Shown: piece by piece, positions 6,854-14,311 of the stretch
How positions within the stretch are numbered: position 1 is the first letter of the stretch
Layout: every line of letters starts with the position of its first letter
Source of the DNA: JAPLDA01 sp043783155
GTDB taxonomy: Bacteria; Bacteroidota; Bacteroidia; AKYH767-A; 2013-40CM-41-45
Direction of reading: 5' to 3'
Assembly (NCBI GenBank): GCA_043783155.1
Contig: JAYVZS010000121.1
Location: forward strand, 1 to 22,995
DNA: 22,995 bases
Notes under the pieces: generated by a model
The model's input: the letters and a program-made list of their open reading frames with translations, nothing else
What the model was told of the DNA's origin: nothing
The model's database searches: none
Made by a program: the position numbers and the translations under genes

Positions 6854-7274
6854 CAAAGCTCATCTTATAATGTCTGATATTCGCTTCCACAAACTCATCG
6901 CCTTCCGTTATGAATCCTGCCTTTAAATAAAAGTTGATGGCGGTGATCTGGGAATGCAGATAAATTTTTTCATTCAATGAAACGACATCCTGCAGTACTT
7001 TATTCAACACAGCCGTTCCCGCGCCGGAGTTTCTGAATTCTTTTAACACGGCAAAGCGTTCCAGCTTAATTCCCTTATCTGTTCTTCGCCAGCGTGCCGT
7101 CGCTACAGGAATTTTATCAGCGTACACTAAATAATGCGTACTCGTACTTTCATGTTCATCGTATTCTTCTTCGCTCGAAACATGCTGTTCGTCCACAAAA
7201 ACTTTTCTACGTATTTCGAAAGCCAAGGTAGCGAGCGCTTCGTCTTCAATTCCAAATGATACTACTGTAAACAT
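6843..7274 (-). CDS. GNAT family N-acetyltransferase (ElaA/YjcF-like)
   Basis: Predicted acetyl-CoA-dependent N-acetyltransferase of 143 residues. Visible family features: the N-terminal IRRKVFVDEQHV segment followed by acidic EEEYDEHE, which marks the ElaA/YjcF-like branch; the central strand PVATARWR; the acetyl-CoA pyrophosphate loop region KLERFAVLKEFRNSGAGTAVL (R/Q-x-x-G-x-G type, here RNSGAG); and the C-terminal INFYLKAGFITEGDEF plus H-Y-KM motif. The substrate is unknown; branch members are mostly uncharacterised. A one-mismatch -7 box (TACTTTAG) lies 4 nt upstream of the ATG. It is divergent from hemE and its stop overlaps an inverted repeat shared with the converging Omp85 gene. Confidence 0.9.
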   Translation of the reverse strand: MFTVVSFGIEDEALATLAFEIRRKVFVDEQHVSSEEEYDEHESTSTHYLVYADKIPVATARWRRTDKGIKLERFAVLKEFRNSGAGTAVLNKVLQDVVSLNEKIYLHSQITAINFYLKAGFITEGDEFVEANIRHYKMSFGSV

Positions 7275-7278
7275 GCGA

Positions 7279-7286
7279 CTAAAGTA
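7279..7286 (-). promoter_or_regulatory. Candidate -7 box for the GNAT gene
   Basis: Minus strand TACTTTAG, one mismatch to TAnnTTTG, ending 4 nt before the ATG at 7274. This predicts a leaderless mRNA if real. Confidence 0.35.
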
Positions 7287-7313
7287 AAACAGATTCCCGG
7301 AAAAACAAATCCC

Positions 7314-7338
7314 CTCTCATATCTCACATCTCATATCC
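7314..7338 (+). repeat. Short degenerate tandem phrase (CTCATAT/CTCACAT)
   Basis: CTCATAT, CTCACAT and CTCATAT in a row between the divergent GNAT and hemE genes. It belongs to the class of word-like spacer repeats seen throughout the window. Confidence 0.6.
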
Positions 7339-7349
7339 CTTTTCTTCAC

Positions 7350-7357
7350 TACTTTCG
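7350..7357 (+). promoter_or_regulatory. Candidate -7 box for hemE
   Basis: TACTTTCG, one mismatch to TAnnTTTG, ending 4 nt before the ATG at 7362. This again implies a leaderless mRNA. Confidence 0.4.
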
Positions 7358-7361
7358 CACC

Positions 7362-8429
7362 ATGAATTTAAAGAATGATTTGATTTTACGTGCCGCCCGC
7401 GGAGAGAAGACAGAACGAACTCCCGTATGGCTCATGCGACAGGCAGGACGGATATTACCTGAATACAGGGACGTAAGGAAAAGAGCTGGTGGTTTCAAGA
7501 TGATGATTGACACACCTGAACTTGCCACGGAAGTCACCATTCAACCGGTTGAACTTCTCGGAGTAGACGCTGCCATTATTTTTTCCGACATCCTCGTGAT
7601 CCCTGAAGCCATGGGACTTCCTTATGAAATGGTTGAGAGCCGCGGACCGTGGTTTGAAAAAACAATCAATACTAAAAATGATATTGAACAATTGAAAATC
7701 GCTGAAGCCGGCGATTTGCATTATGTGATGGAAGCCATTCGTCTCACCAAGAAAGAACTCAATGGTCGTGTTCCGCTGATTGGTTTTGCAGGAGCGCCGT
7801 GGACGATTCTGTCGTACATGATTGAAGGACATGGCAGCAAAACTTTTTCGAAAGCGAAAAAATTTCTTTATACAGAACCCGCGCTGGCGCATCTGCTGCT
7901 TGAAAAAATTACGCAGAGTACGATCAACTACCTCAAAGGCCAGGTGGAAGCCGGTGCAGACATGCTTCAGATTTTTGATTCGTGGGCCGGCATTCTTTCT
8001 CCGCAACAATACAGTGAGTTTTCGTTGAAGTACATTTCAAAAATCTGTGACGCTTTGCAACTTCCATCGTCTCCCGACCATCGTCCCATCATTGTATTCG
8101 CGAAAGGCGCCTACTTTGCCCGTGCTGAAATGGGAAAACTAAACTGCAACGTAATCGGTCTTGATTGGAACATGAATATTACTGAATCACGAAAGTTAAT
8201 CGGCGATAAAAAAACCCTGCAAGGAAACATGGATCCGTGCTTGCTTTATTCTGATTTCAAAACGATTAAAAAAGAAACTGAAAAAATGTTGCAGACATTT
8301 GGTCCACAGCGACACATTGCCAATCTCGGTCACGGGTTGTATCCTGACATCGAAAAAGACAACGTGAGATGTTTTATTGATACCGTAAAAAGTTTTCAGT
8401 TCTCGATCCCGGATCACAGCCATGTATAA
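7362..8429 (+). CDS. hemE: Uroporphyrinogen decarboxylase
   Basis: Haem biosynthesis enzyme that removes four acetate carboxyl groups from uroporphyrinogen III to give coproporphyrinogen III in the cytosol. The protein is 355 residues, the normal size. It opens with the substrate-binding signature PVWLMRQAGR (21-30) containing the conserved arginines R26 and R30. Then follow FSDILVIPEAMG with D76, the GFAGAPWTI signature, and the C-terminal NLGHGLYPDIEKDNV that holds the conserved histidine. No other haem gene is in the window, so it is genetically isolated here. The ATG at 7362 fits the family N-terminus exactly. Downstream lies a repeat-rich spacer (8430-8659). Confidence 0.98.
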   Translation: MNLKNDLILRAARGEKTERTPVWLMRQAGRILPEYRDVRKRAGGFKMMIDTPELATEVTIQPVELLGVDAAIIFSDILVIPEAMGLPYEMVESRGPWFEKTINTKNDIEQLKIAEAGDLHYVMEAIRLTKKELNGRVPLIGFAGAPWTILSYMIEGHGSKTFSKAKKFLYTEPALAHLLLEKITQSTINYLKGQVEAGADMLQIFDSWAGILSPQQYSEFSLKYISKICDALQLPSSPDHRPIIVFAKGAYFARAEMGKLNCNVIGLDWNMNITESRKLIGDKKTLQGNMDPCLLYSDFKTIKKETEKMLQTFGPQRHIANLGHGLYPDIEKDNVRCFIDTVKSFQFSIPDHSHV

Positions 8430-8460
8430 AGGTTTACTGTTCATAGTTTACAAGTTTACG

Positions 8461-8580
8461 GTTTGTCGCTTTGAAGATGGAGACCTCACCCCAACCCCCT
8501 CTTCAAGGGGAGAAGGGGTAACCCTGCTTAGGATAGATGACCTTCGAGTTGGTTATTTATTTGTCAAAGGGTAGTGTGAA
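8461..8580 (+). repeat. Diverged relative of the MITE-like element, copy C
   Basis: Shares, in the same order as copy B: TTTGTCGCTTTG, GACCTCACCCCAAC, the palindrome, GATAGATG, TTTGTC and GTAGTGT. Similarity between the blocks is low. It seems to be an older or shortened member. Confidence 0.5.
8482..8518 (+). repeat. REP-like palindrome, copy 2
   Basis: GACCTCACCCC followed by CCCCCTCTTCAAGGGG and AGAAGGGG. Same family as the copies at 3426, 19231 and 22913, with the stem CCCCTCTT/AAGGGG partly changed. Confidence 0.8.
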
Positions 8581-8659
8581 CTTCTAAACTATAAAGCGTA
8601 AACTTGCCTGACTGTCGACAAACCGTAAACAAAAAACAGAAAACTATCAGCCCCCTCCT

Positions 8660-10048
8660 GTGATACAAAAAGGAAATAAGAAACTGATTAATGCCTGGGC
8701 GATGTATGACTGGGCGAATTCAGCTTATTCACTCACCATCACGTCTGCAATTTTTCCTATTTATTTTGCCGCTGTTACTACTTTGAACGGATCAAAAAAT
8801 GTTCACTTTCTGGGTAGGACATACAACGCTGATTCATTGCTGGAATATTCAATCTCCATTGCTTTCCTTATTATCGCTGCCATTAATCCGTTACTTTCTT
8901 CCATTGCGGATTACAGCGGCAGCAAGAAAAAATTCATGTATTTCTTCAGTACACTCGGGGCCGTTTCCTGTGCGTCATTATTTTTTTTCAGAGGAACAGA
9001 CACTCTTGCAATCGGGGTATTCGGAGCCATGTTCGCTGCCATCGGATACGCAGGAAGTATCGTTTTCTACAATGCGTTTCTTCCGGAAATCGCGGAACCA
9101 GTTGACCAGGACAGCGTCAGCGCAAAAGGTTTCGCGATGGGTTATATCGGGAGTTCATTGCTGCTTATTTTCAACCTCTTCATGATCCAGTTTCCTCAAT
9201 TCTTTTTTGATGTAAATGGGAAGGTGAAAGAACTGATGGCGGCAACTCCAACACTCGATGCTACTGCAACGCTTCAAATGGCGAAAGATTATTTCTCCGG
9301 TCCGGCTTCCCGGATTTCTTTTCTCACCGTCGGAATCTGGTGGTTTGCGTTTGCACAGTACACATTCAATCATTTACCGAACAATGTTTATAATCTGAAA
9401 CCAACAGGAGGCAGATACATTTTTCACGGGTATCTTGAATTAAAAAAAGTCTGGTTTGAATTAAAGCACAATTCACACCTGAAAAGATTTCTTGCTTCAT
9501 TTTTCTTTTTCAACATGGGTGCACAAACGGTCATGTATGTTGCAGCACAGTTTGGTCACAGTGAACTGAAATTAAAAACTTCGGTACTCATCATGGTCAT
9601 CCTGATCATTCAGTTTGTCGCAATTGCCGGTGCCTATCTCTTCTCCTCTCTTTCAAAAAAATTCGGCAATATACGCGCTCTTACGATTGCAATCTTAGTG
9701 TGGATTTTTGTTGCCATCGGCGCCTTTTTTGATGACAAACGATTTGGGGTAGATGAACAAACATTATTTATTGTAATAGCCGCTGTTGTTGGTTTGGTGA
9801 TGGGTGGTATCCAGTCATTATCCAGGTCAACCTATTCGAAGTTGTTACCTGAAACAATTGATCATGCATCCTATTTCAGTTTCTATGACGTATGCGATAA
9901 GATAGGAACTTTTCTGGGGGTGTTTGTCTTCGGGCTGATCAATGAAGTAACAGGAAGTATGCGAAACTCCATTCTTGTTCTTGGAAGCTTTTTCCTTATC
10001 GGTATCTTTTTGTTACTTCGCACAGGAAAACTCAATGCGAAAATTTGA
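8660..10048 (+). CDS. MFS transporter, UMF1/Atg22-like family
   Basis: Polytopic inner-membrane permease of 462 residues with about 12 hydrophobic helices. The N-terminal NAWAMYDWANSAYSLTITSAIFP segment is the signature of the UMF1 (Atg22-like) branch of the major facilitator superfamily. Yeast Atg22 exports amino acids from the vacuole; bacterial substrates are unknown. A GTG at 8660 is taken as the start because family members begin a few residues before the K-x-x-N-A-W segment; the first ATG (8702, in AMYDWAN) would cut the first conserved motif. No Shine-Dalgarno or TAnnTTTG box was seen. The spacer before it is made of repeats, and a lutA-like gene follows after 73 nt. Confidence 0.9.
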   Translation: MIQKGNKKLINAWAMYDWANSAYSLTITSAIFPIYFAAVTTLNGSKNVHFLGRTYNADSLLEYSISIAFLIIAAINPLLSSIADYSGSKKKFMYFFSTLGAVSCASLFFFRGTDTLAIGVFGAMFAAIGYAGSIVFYNAFLPEIAEPVDQDSVSAKGFAMGYIGSSLLLIFNLFMIQFPQFFFDVNGKVKELMAATPTLDATATLQMAKDYFSGPASRISFLTVGIWWFAFAQYTFNHLPNNVYNLKPTGGRYIFHGYLELKKVWFELKHNSHLKRFLASFFFFNMGAQTVMYVAAQFGHSELKLKTSVLIMVILIIQFVAIAGAYLFSSLSKKFGNIRALTIAILVWIFVAIGAFFDDKRFGVDEQTLFIVIAAVVGLVMGGIQSLSRSTYSKLLPETIDHASYFSFYDVCDKIGTFLGVFVFGLINEVTGSMRNSILVLGSFFLIGIFLLLRTGKLNAKI

Positions 10049-10080
10049 ATATGCGTACATGTGCAAATGTAGTTAGCACG

Positions 10081-10112
10081 AATCTGCTCATTATCAAATC
10101 TGCACATTATCA
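10081..10112 (+). repeat. 16-bp tandem duplication
   Basis: AATCTGCTCATTATCA (10081-10096) is followed by the same 16 nt with one change (10097-10112), just before the ATG at 10122. Confidence 0.85.
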
Positions 10113-10121
10113 AATTAACCA

Positions 10122-10841
10122 ATGATCGTTGACATCTTCATCCCCTGCTTTGTTGATCAGATTTATCCTGACGCTGCCATGAACATGGTAAAGGTACTCG
10201 AGCATCTTGGCGTGGGAGTAAATTACAATCCTGAACAAACCTGTTGCGGTCAGCCCGCTTTCAATGCCGGCTTCTGGGATCAGTGCAAAGAAGTGGGTGA
10301 AAAATTTATCCGTGATTTTCCGAACGACCGTTATATCGTTACTCCATCCGCTTCATGCGCGGGGATGGTGAAGAATTTTTATCCTGAAATGTTTCACAAT
10401 TCTGTACTGCACAACGAATATAAAATCGTTCAGAAAAATATAATTGAGTTCAGCGATTTTCTTGTAAACGTTTTGAATATAACCGATGTGGGAGCCAGGA
10501 TGGACGGAGTTGCTACCTACCACGATTCGTGTGCTGCATTACGTGAGTTGAAAATAAAATCAGAACCCAGAACATTGTTAAGCAAGGTGAGAGGCCTTGA
10601 ACTCCGTGAAATGGAAGATGTGGAAACGTGCTGTGGTTTCGGTGGAACTTTTTCTGTCAAATACGAATCCATCGCTGTGGGCATGGCAGAACAAAAAATA
10701 ATTCATGCAGAAGCTACGAAAGCGGATTACATTATTTCTACCGATCTATCCTGCCTCATGCACCTCGATGGTTACATGAAAAAACAAAACAAAACAATGA
10801 AAGTGCTTCATCTTGCTGATGTATTGGCAAGCGGATGGTAA
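10122..10841 (+). CDS. lutA: LutA/YkgE-like (Fe-S)-binding oxidoreductase subunit
   Basis: 239-residue cytosolic protein of two cysteine-rich CCG domains. The first has CCG at 41-43 in EQTCCGQPAFNAG with C79 (PSASCAG). The second has C137 (YHDSCA), CCG at 170-172 in ETCCGFGGTFSVK and C211. The layout and wording match Bacillus LutA throughout. LutA works with LutB and LutC in oxidising L-lactate to pyruvate; related CCG subunits occur in heterodisulfide reductase and glycolate oxidase. lutB and lutC are not within the window, so the partner is unknown and lactate oxidation remains an inference from family. It lies 73 nt after the MFS gene and 59 nt before the GT87 gene, a possible loose operon. 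Confidence 0.88.
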   Translation: MIVDIFIPCFVDQIYPDAAMNMVKVLEHLGVGVNYNPEQTCCGQPAFNAGFWDQCKEVGEKFIRDFPNDRYIVTPSASCAGMVKNFYPEMFHNSVLHNEYKIVQKNIIEFSDFLVNVLNITDVGARMDGVATYHDSCAALRELKIKSEPRTLLSKVRGLELREMEDVETCCGFGGTFSVKYESIAVGMAEQKIIHAEATKADYIISTDLSCLMHLDGYMKKQNKTMKVLHLADVLASGW

Positions 10842-10900
10842 ATGAGATTGTCTTTCTGAAATGAACTGTTTTTTTCTGCCTTTCACACTCTAAATAACTG

Positions 10901-12187
10901 ATGAAAGAATTTTTTAAACATTCCCGAAATAAAACAATCTTATTTTGGGTATGTGCCGCCGTTGCGTTGCTGGCGTTAGCAGTTATTGAATCGTCGTCTG
11001 CCAATGACTTCGACATTTTCCTTCATGGCTCCGTAGATCTTTTCCAGTTCAAAAACATCTACGTAATCAAGTACAACGAGTGGTATCACTACTATTATAG
11101 TGTGTTCTTCGCCATTCTGCTGAAACCTTTTACGATGGTGCCCGTGTTCGCTGCACACATGGCCTGGATAATATTAAATGTATTTTTTGTTTACCGAACG
11201 TGGAAGGTTTTAATCAACCTTCTGCAAGCCTGCTTTGCTTCTCAACAACAAAAAAATATTTTTTCACTCCTCGTCTTTCTTTTTATGCTTCGTTTCCTGC
11301 GAGATAATTTTCATCACGGACAAACGACCCTGTTGATTCTCTATCTTTCGTTGGAAGGATTGAATTTTCTTTTCAGTGGAAAAAAAATTGCCGGAGCCGC
11401 TTTTATCGCGCTTGGCATCAACATAAAAATTCTTCCTGTTGTATTAATTCCTTATCTGCTTTACAGGAGACAGTTTGCGGCAACTGGAATGATCGTCCTG
11501 TTCCTGTTGGTTTATTTTTTTCTTCCCTCAATCGTTATTGGTCACCAGCAGAACATGTTCCTTGCTCATGAATGGTGGCAGCTCGTGAATCCCTCAAAAA
11601 GCGAACACATGATTGATACCGATGAAAGAAGTTTTCACGGACTAACAACGTTGATTCCAACTTTGCTGATGAGTAAAGTGAATGACTGGCATGTGATGCC
11701 GTTGCGAAGAAACATTATGGACCTGGGCGTTGAACAAGTAGTTTTTATTGTGACCATAGTTCGCCTGTTCTTTGTTCTGCTTACCATTTATTTTTTACGA
11801 ACACTGCCATTTAAAAAAAGCCCTTCCCCGTTACATTCATTTTGGGAACTCAGTTATATTTTACTGGCAGTACCGCTCCTCTTTCCGCATCAGCAACATT
11901 ATGCATTTTATTTCTGCTTTCCTTCCGTCATGTATTTACTCTATTTTTCATTTCATAAAAAACAACATACAGAAAAAATGAAGTTCATTAACACTACCTT
12001 ACTATTGATCGCGCTTCTTTTTAACGCGTCTATTTTGTTCGGTGCGTTTGACATATATTATGATCACTTCAAAATTGTAACGTATGGAGCTTTGTTGTTG
12101 ATTGTGTTGTTAATGATTTGTAAGCCTTCGGAGATGCAGAATATAATTGACCCGCTACCTTCTCTTCGTTCATTTACTTTCAACTAA
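10901..12187 (+). CDS. GT87-type (DUF2029) membrane glycosyltransferase
   Basis: 428-residue polytopic inner-membrane protein, about ten hydrophobic segments. It has the features of GT87/DUF2029 polyprenol-phosphate-sugar transferases: an acidic pair in the first periplasmic loop (SSANDFDIFLHGS, the likely catalytic Asp region), the YHYYYSVFFAILLKPF segment, GQTTLLILYLSLEGLNF, and GINIKILPVVLIPYLLYRR. Characterised members (mycobacterial PimE) transfer mannose from a lipid-linked donor on the outer face of the membrane. The donor and acceptor here cannot be deduced. No other glycan genes are adjacent. The first ATG (10901) gives a normal N-terminus with a basic stretch before helix 1. Confidence 0.8.
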   Translation: MKEFFKHSRNKTILFWVCAAVALLALAVIESSSANDFDIFLHGSVDLFQFKNIYVIKYNEWYHYYYSVFFAILLKPFTMVPVFAAHMAWIILNVFFVYRTWKVLINLLQACFASQQQKNIFSLLVFLFMLRFLRDNFHHGQTTLLILYLSLEGLNFLFSGKKIAGAAFIALGINIKILPVVLIPYLLYRRQFAATGMIVLFLLVYFFLPSIVIGHQQNMFLAHEWWQLVNPSKSEHMIDTDERSFHGLTTLIPTLLMSKVNDWHVMPLRRNIMDLGVEQVVFIVTIVRLFFVLLTIYFLRTLPFKKSPSPLHSFWELSYILLAVPLLFPHQQHYAFYFCFPSVMYLLYFSFHKKQHTEKMKFINTTLLLIALLFNASILFGAFDIYYDHFKIVTYGALLLIVLLMICKPSEMQNIIDPLPSLRSFTFN

Positions 12188-12547
12188 GTTACCGGTAAAT
12201 ATTTTTCAAGTACCGTCAGATTTTTCATCGGAAAATTATTTCACGTTGAGGGCGAAGTGCAGAGAACGCCGGGAGCACTTTCAGATGACATTCTCCTTAC
12301 TTCAGTGGCCCCTGCATAAAGCGAAATATTGTTTGAGGTTTAAAAAACGAAGCTGATCAATTACGTGTAGCAACTCAGTTTAAGTGGTGTAATATTTCAC
12401 GCAGAGAATATCAATTCGAGTATTCGTACATTCGTATTAATTCGTAATTCGCTACAGGCATAATGTAAGCATGCAAACATCAAACTGAGATACTGCCCAA
12501 CTACGCATAACTGAAACCATTAACCAAAGAAAAACTATCTTTGAAAC
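12188..12547. other. Gene-free spacer with word-like repeats
   Basis: No credible gene. Contains two related phrases starting ATTTCACG (near 12239 and 12396) and a degenerate tandem of ATTCGTA-type words (about 12412-12452). Near the end stands a -7 box for the following gene. No clear terminator for the GT87 gene. Confidence 0.6.
12536..12543 (+). promoter_or_regulatory. -7 promoter box for the endonuclease operon
   Basis: TATCTTTG is an exact TAnnTTTG match ending 4 nt before the ATG at 12548, predicting a leaderless mRNA. No clear -33 box. Confidence 0.5.
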
Positions 12548-14218
12548 ATGAATTACTCCATCGCAAAAAAAATCACCCTTCGTTACATATTGATTCTTTC
12601 TCTGACTACTTTTTTTGGTGAAAGAACCATTGCTCAAACGCTTACAGTAAGCACTTCCAATCTGAATTTCGGAAATGCATACGAAAATGCTCCTGATAGT
12701 TTGCAACTCACCATTTTCAATAACCTCAATCACGCTGTGCAGGTTACCGGAATAAAATTCTATGCGACCTATAGCAGCCCGGCTTTCTCTGTTAATACAG
12801 ACTACTTCAACATTCCTTCTTTGTTGTCACAGAGCGTATGGGTAAAGTTTTCTCCATTCCACAACATCTTTCACAATTCAGAAATGGTAATTGAGAATGA
12901 CGCCCAGCGCGGGTTTGTAAGTGTTGATTTAAAGGGACAAGGGAAATTTTCCAACACGTACTACAACGCAACAGAAAACCTGGATGAAGAAAATCTAAAG
13001 ACAGCCATTCATGTCATTACCGGTGTCGGTTATGATACACTCGGTTACAACATTTCGCGCGACAGTATGTTCATGTGGCTAGATAACCAGCGGACAAACG
13101 GACAAGGTGCATCGCAAAATACGTTGGAAGGAATTTATACAGGAACGCTTGCAACCGGATATGTCAACCGGACAGCTTGTCAAACCACTTTCAGTTTCAA
13201 TACAGAACATACATTTCCGCAGGGATTCTTCAGCAGCGCCGAGCCAATGAAATCCGATTTACATCATCTCTTCCCTACTGATGATGCATCGAATAATTAC
13301 AGAGCTAACAATCCGTTTGGAGTGGTAGCAAGTCCAACGTGGACAGTTGGCGGATCGAAAGGAACCACCACGTTATTTGAGCCGCGCGATCAGCAAAAAG
13401 GAGCTACAGCACGAGCGATGATGTATTTTGTTTTGCGCTACCAGGACTTCACCAATTTTTTTGCGCCGCAGGAAAGTATATTGCGAACATGGCATCATAC
13501 TTTTCCACCAACACAGATTGAAAAGAAAAGAAACGATGACATCAACACGGTACAACACAACAGGAATCCATTTGTGGATTATCCGCAGTTGATTGAAAGG
13601 ATTCATTCCATCTCAACTTTTTCGACTGCTCCTGTTTCCGCTTCAATTGACTTAACAGAGGACACGATCATTTATGGTTATGTTCAGACCGGCGCATCAA
13701 ACATTTTTCATTACATAATCGTGAACAATGGAAACGCGGATGTTCATTTCACAAATTTTAGCTTGTCAAATCCGGGAGTCCTCAGTTTTCAATCAGGAGG
13801 AAATGATACCGTAATCGCAGCTGGCGATGCGCTTGGCATCAACATCAATTTAGTAACCGTTAACCAGGGATCCATTCACGGGATGCTCTCTTTTAATACA
13901 GATGATCCTGCGAACAATTCAGTTTCGATTCCTGTTTACGCGAACGATTCTTTAGTCAGTAGTATTTATGAATTGAATCAGGAAAACATTTCAGTGTTTC
14001 CGAACCCGGTGGAGAAGTTAATGGTTATACATTATCAGTTATCCGATGATGCTGATCTGAAAATTCTTGATGTTGCCGGTAAAGACGTTCTTTCCACTAA
14101 TCTCCCGAAAAATACTTCTTCAGAAACAATTGATGTTTCTATCCTTTCCTCCGGAATGTATTTTCTAAAACTTGAAACAGGGAAAAAAATAATCTTTCAG
14201 AAATTCGTGAAGCAATAA
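12548..14218 (+). CDS. T9SS-exported endonuclease I family nuclease
   Basis: 556-residue secreted protein with four parts. (1) A signal peptide, about 1-30. (2) A choice-of-anchor/HYDIN-like beta-sandwich, about 31-135 (TSNLNFGNAYENAPDSLQL). (3) An endonuclease I domain, about 140-350, with the active-site segment NTEHTFPQ (218-225, H221) and SDLHHLFPTD (H239, H240), followed by the N-rich metal site region. (4) A second beta-sandwich, about 360-465, and a type A Por sorting domain, 479-556 (ENISVFPNPVEK, then GMYFLKL and a KFVKQ end). Endonuclease I enzymes cut DNA or RNA non-specifically with a divalent metal. Export by the type IX system would place it on the surface or in the medium, suiting nucleic-acid scavenging or eDNA breakdown. 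It heads the cluster running to lpxH. Confidence 0.93.
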   Translation: MNYSIAKKITLRYILILSLTTFFGERTIAQTLTVSTSNLNFGNAYENAPDSLQLTIFNNLNHAVQVTGIKFYATYSSPAFSVNTDYFNIPSLLSQSVWVKFSPFHNIFHNSEMVIENDAQRGFVSVDLKGQGKFSNTYYNATENLDEENLKTAIHVITGVGYDTLGYNISRDSMFMWLDNQRTNGQGASQNTLEGIYTGTLATGYVNRTACQTTFSFNTEHTFPQGFFSSAEPMKSDLHHLFPTDDASNNYRANNPFGVVASPTWTVGGSKGTTTLFEPRDQQKGATARAMMYFVLRYQDFTNFFAPQESILRTWHHTFPPTQIEKKRNDDINTVQHNRNPFVDYPQLIERIHSISTFSTAPVSASIDLTEDTIIYGYVQTGASNIFHYIIVNNGNADVHFTNFSLSNPGVLSFQSGGNDTVIAAGDALGININLVTVNQGSIHGMLSFNTDDPANNSVSIPVYANDSLVSSIYELNQENISVFPNPVEKLMVIHYQLSDDADLKILDVAGKDVLSTNLPKNTSSETIDVSILSSGMYFLKLETGKKIIFQKFVKQ

Positions 14219-14311
14219 TTGCACAAAAAAATGCATGTACTAAATGAAGCAGAAAGACATTATCCTTCTGCCGGGATTTATTTAACTTGCAACACCATTT
14301 TATCAAAGACT

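Larger units (their letters stand above)
8454..8630. repeat. Inverted-repeat-bounded spacer element
   Basis: GTTTACGGTTTGTCG at 8454-8468 is the exact reverse complement of 8616-8630. CAAGTTTACG at 8451-8460 is also matched by CGTAAACTTG at 8597-8606. Between these lie repeat copy C and REP copy 2. Confidence 0.85.

Noticed and set aside
7455..8009. 184-codon open frame on the minus strand within hemE
   Set aside because: Lies wholly inside a well-conserved enzyme gene; the translation has no family features.
8799..9185. 128-codon open frame inside the MFS gene, other frame
   Set aside because: Overlaps conserved transmembrane segments of the real gene and lacks any domain.
14219..14311. 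31-codon N-terminal extension of the TlpA-like protein
   Set aside because: Begins at TTG right after the previous stop and would place the lipobox at an internal position; the ATG at 14312 gives a perfect lipoprotein signal.
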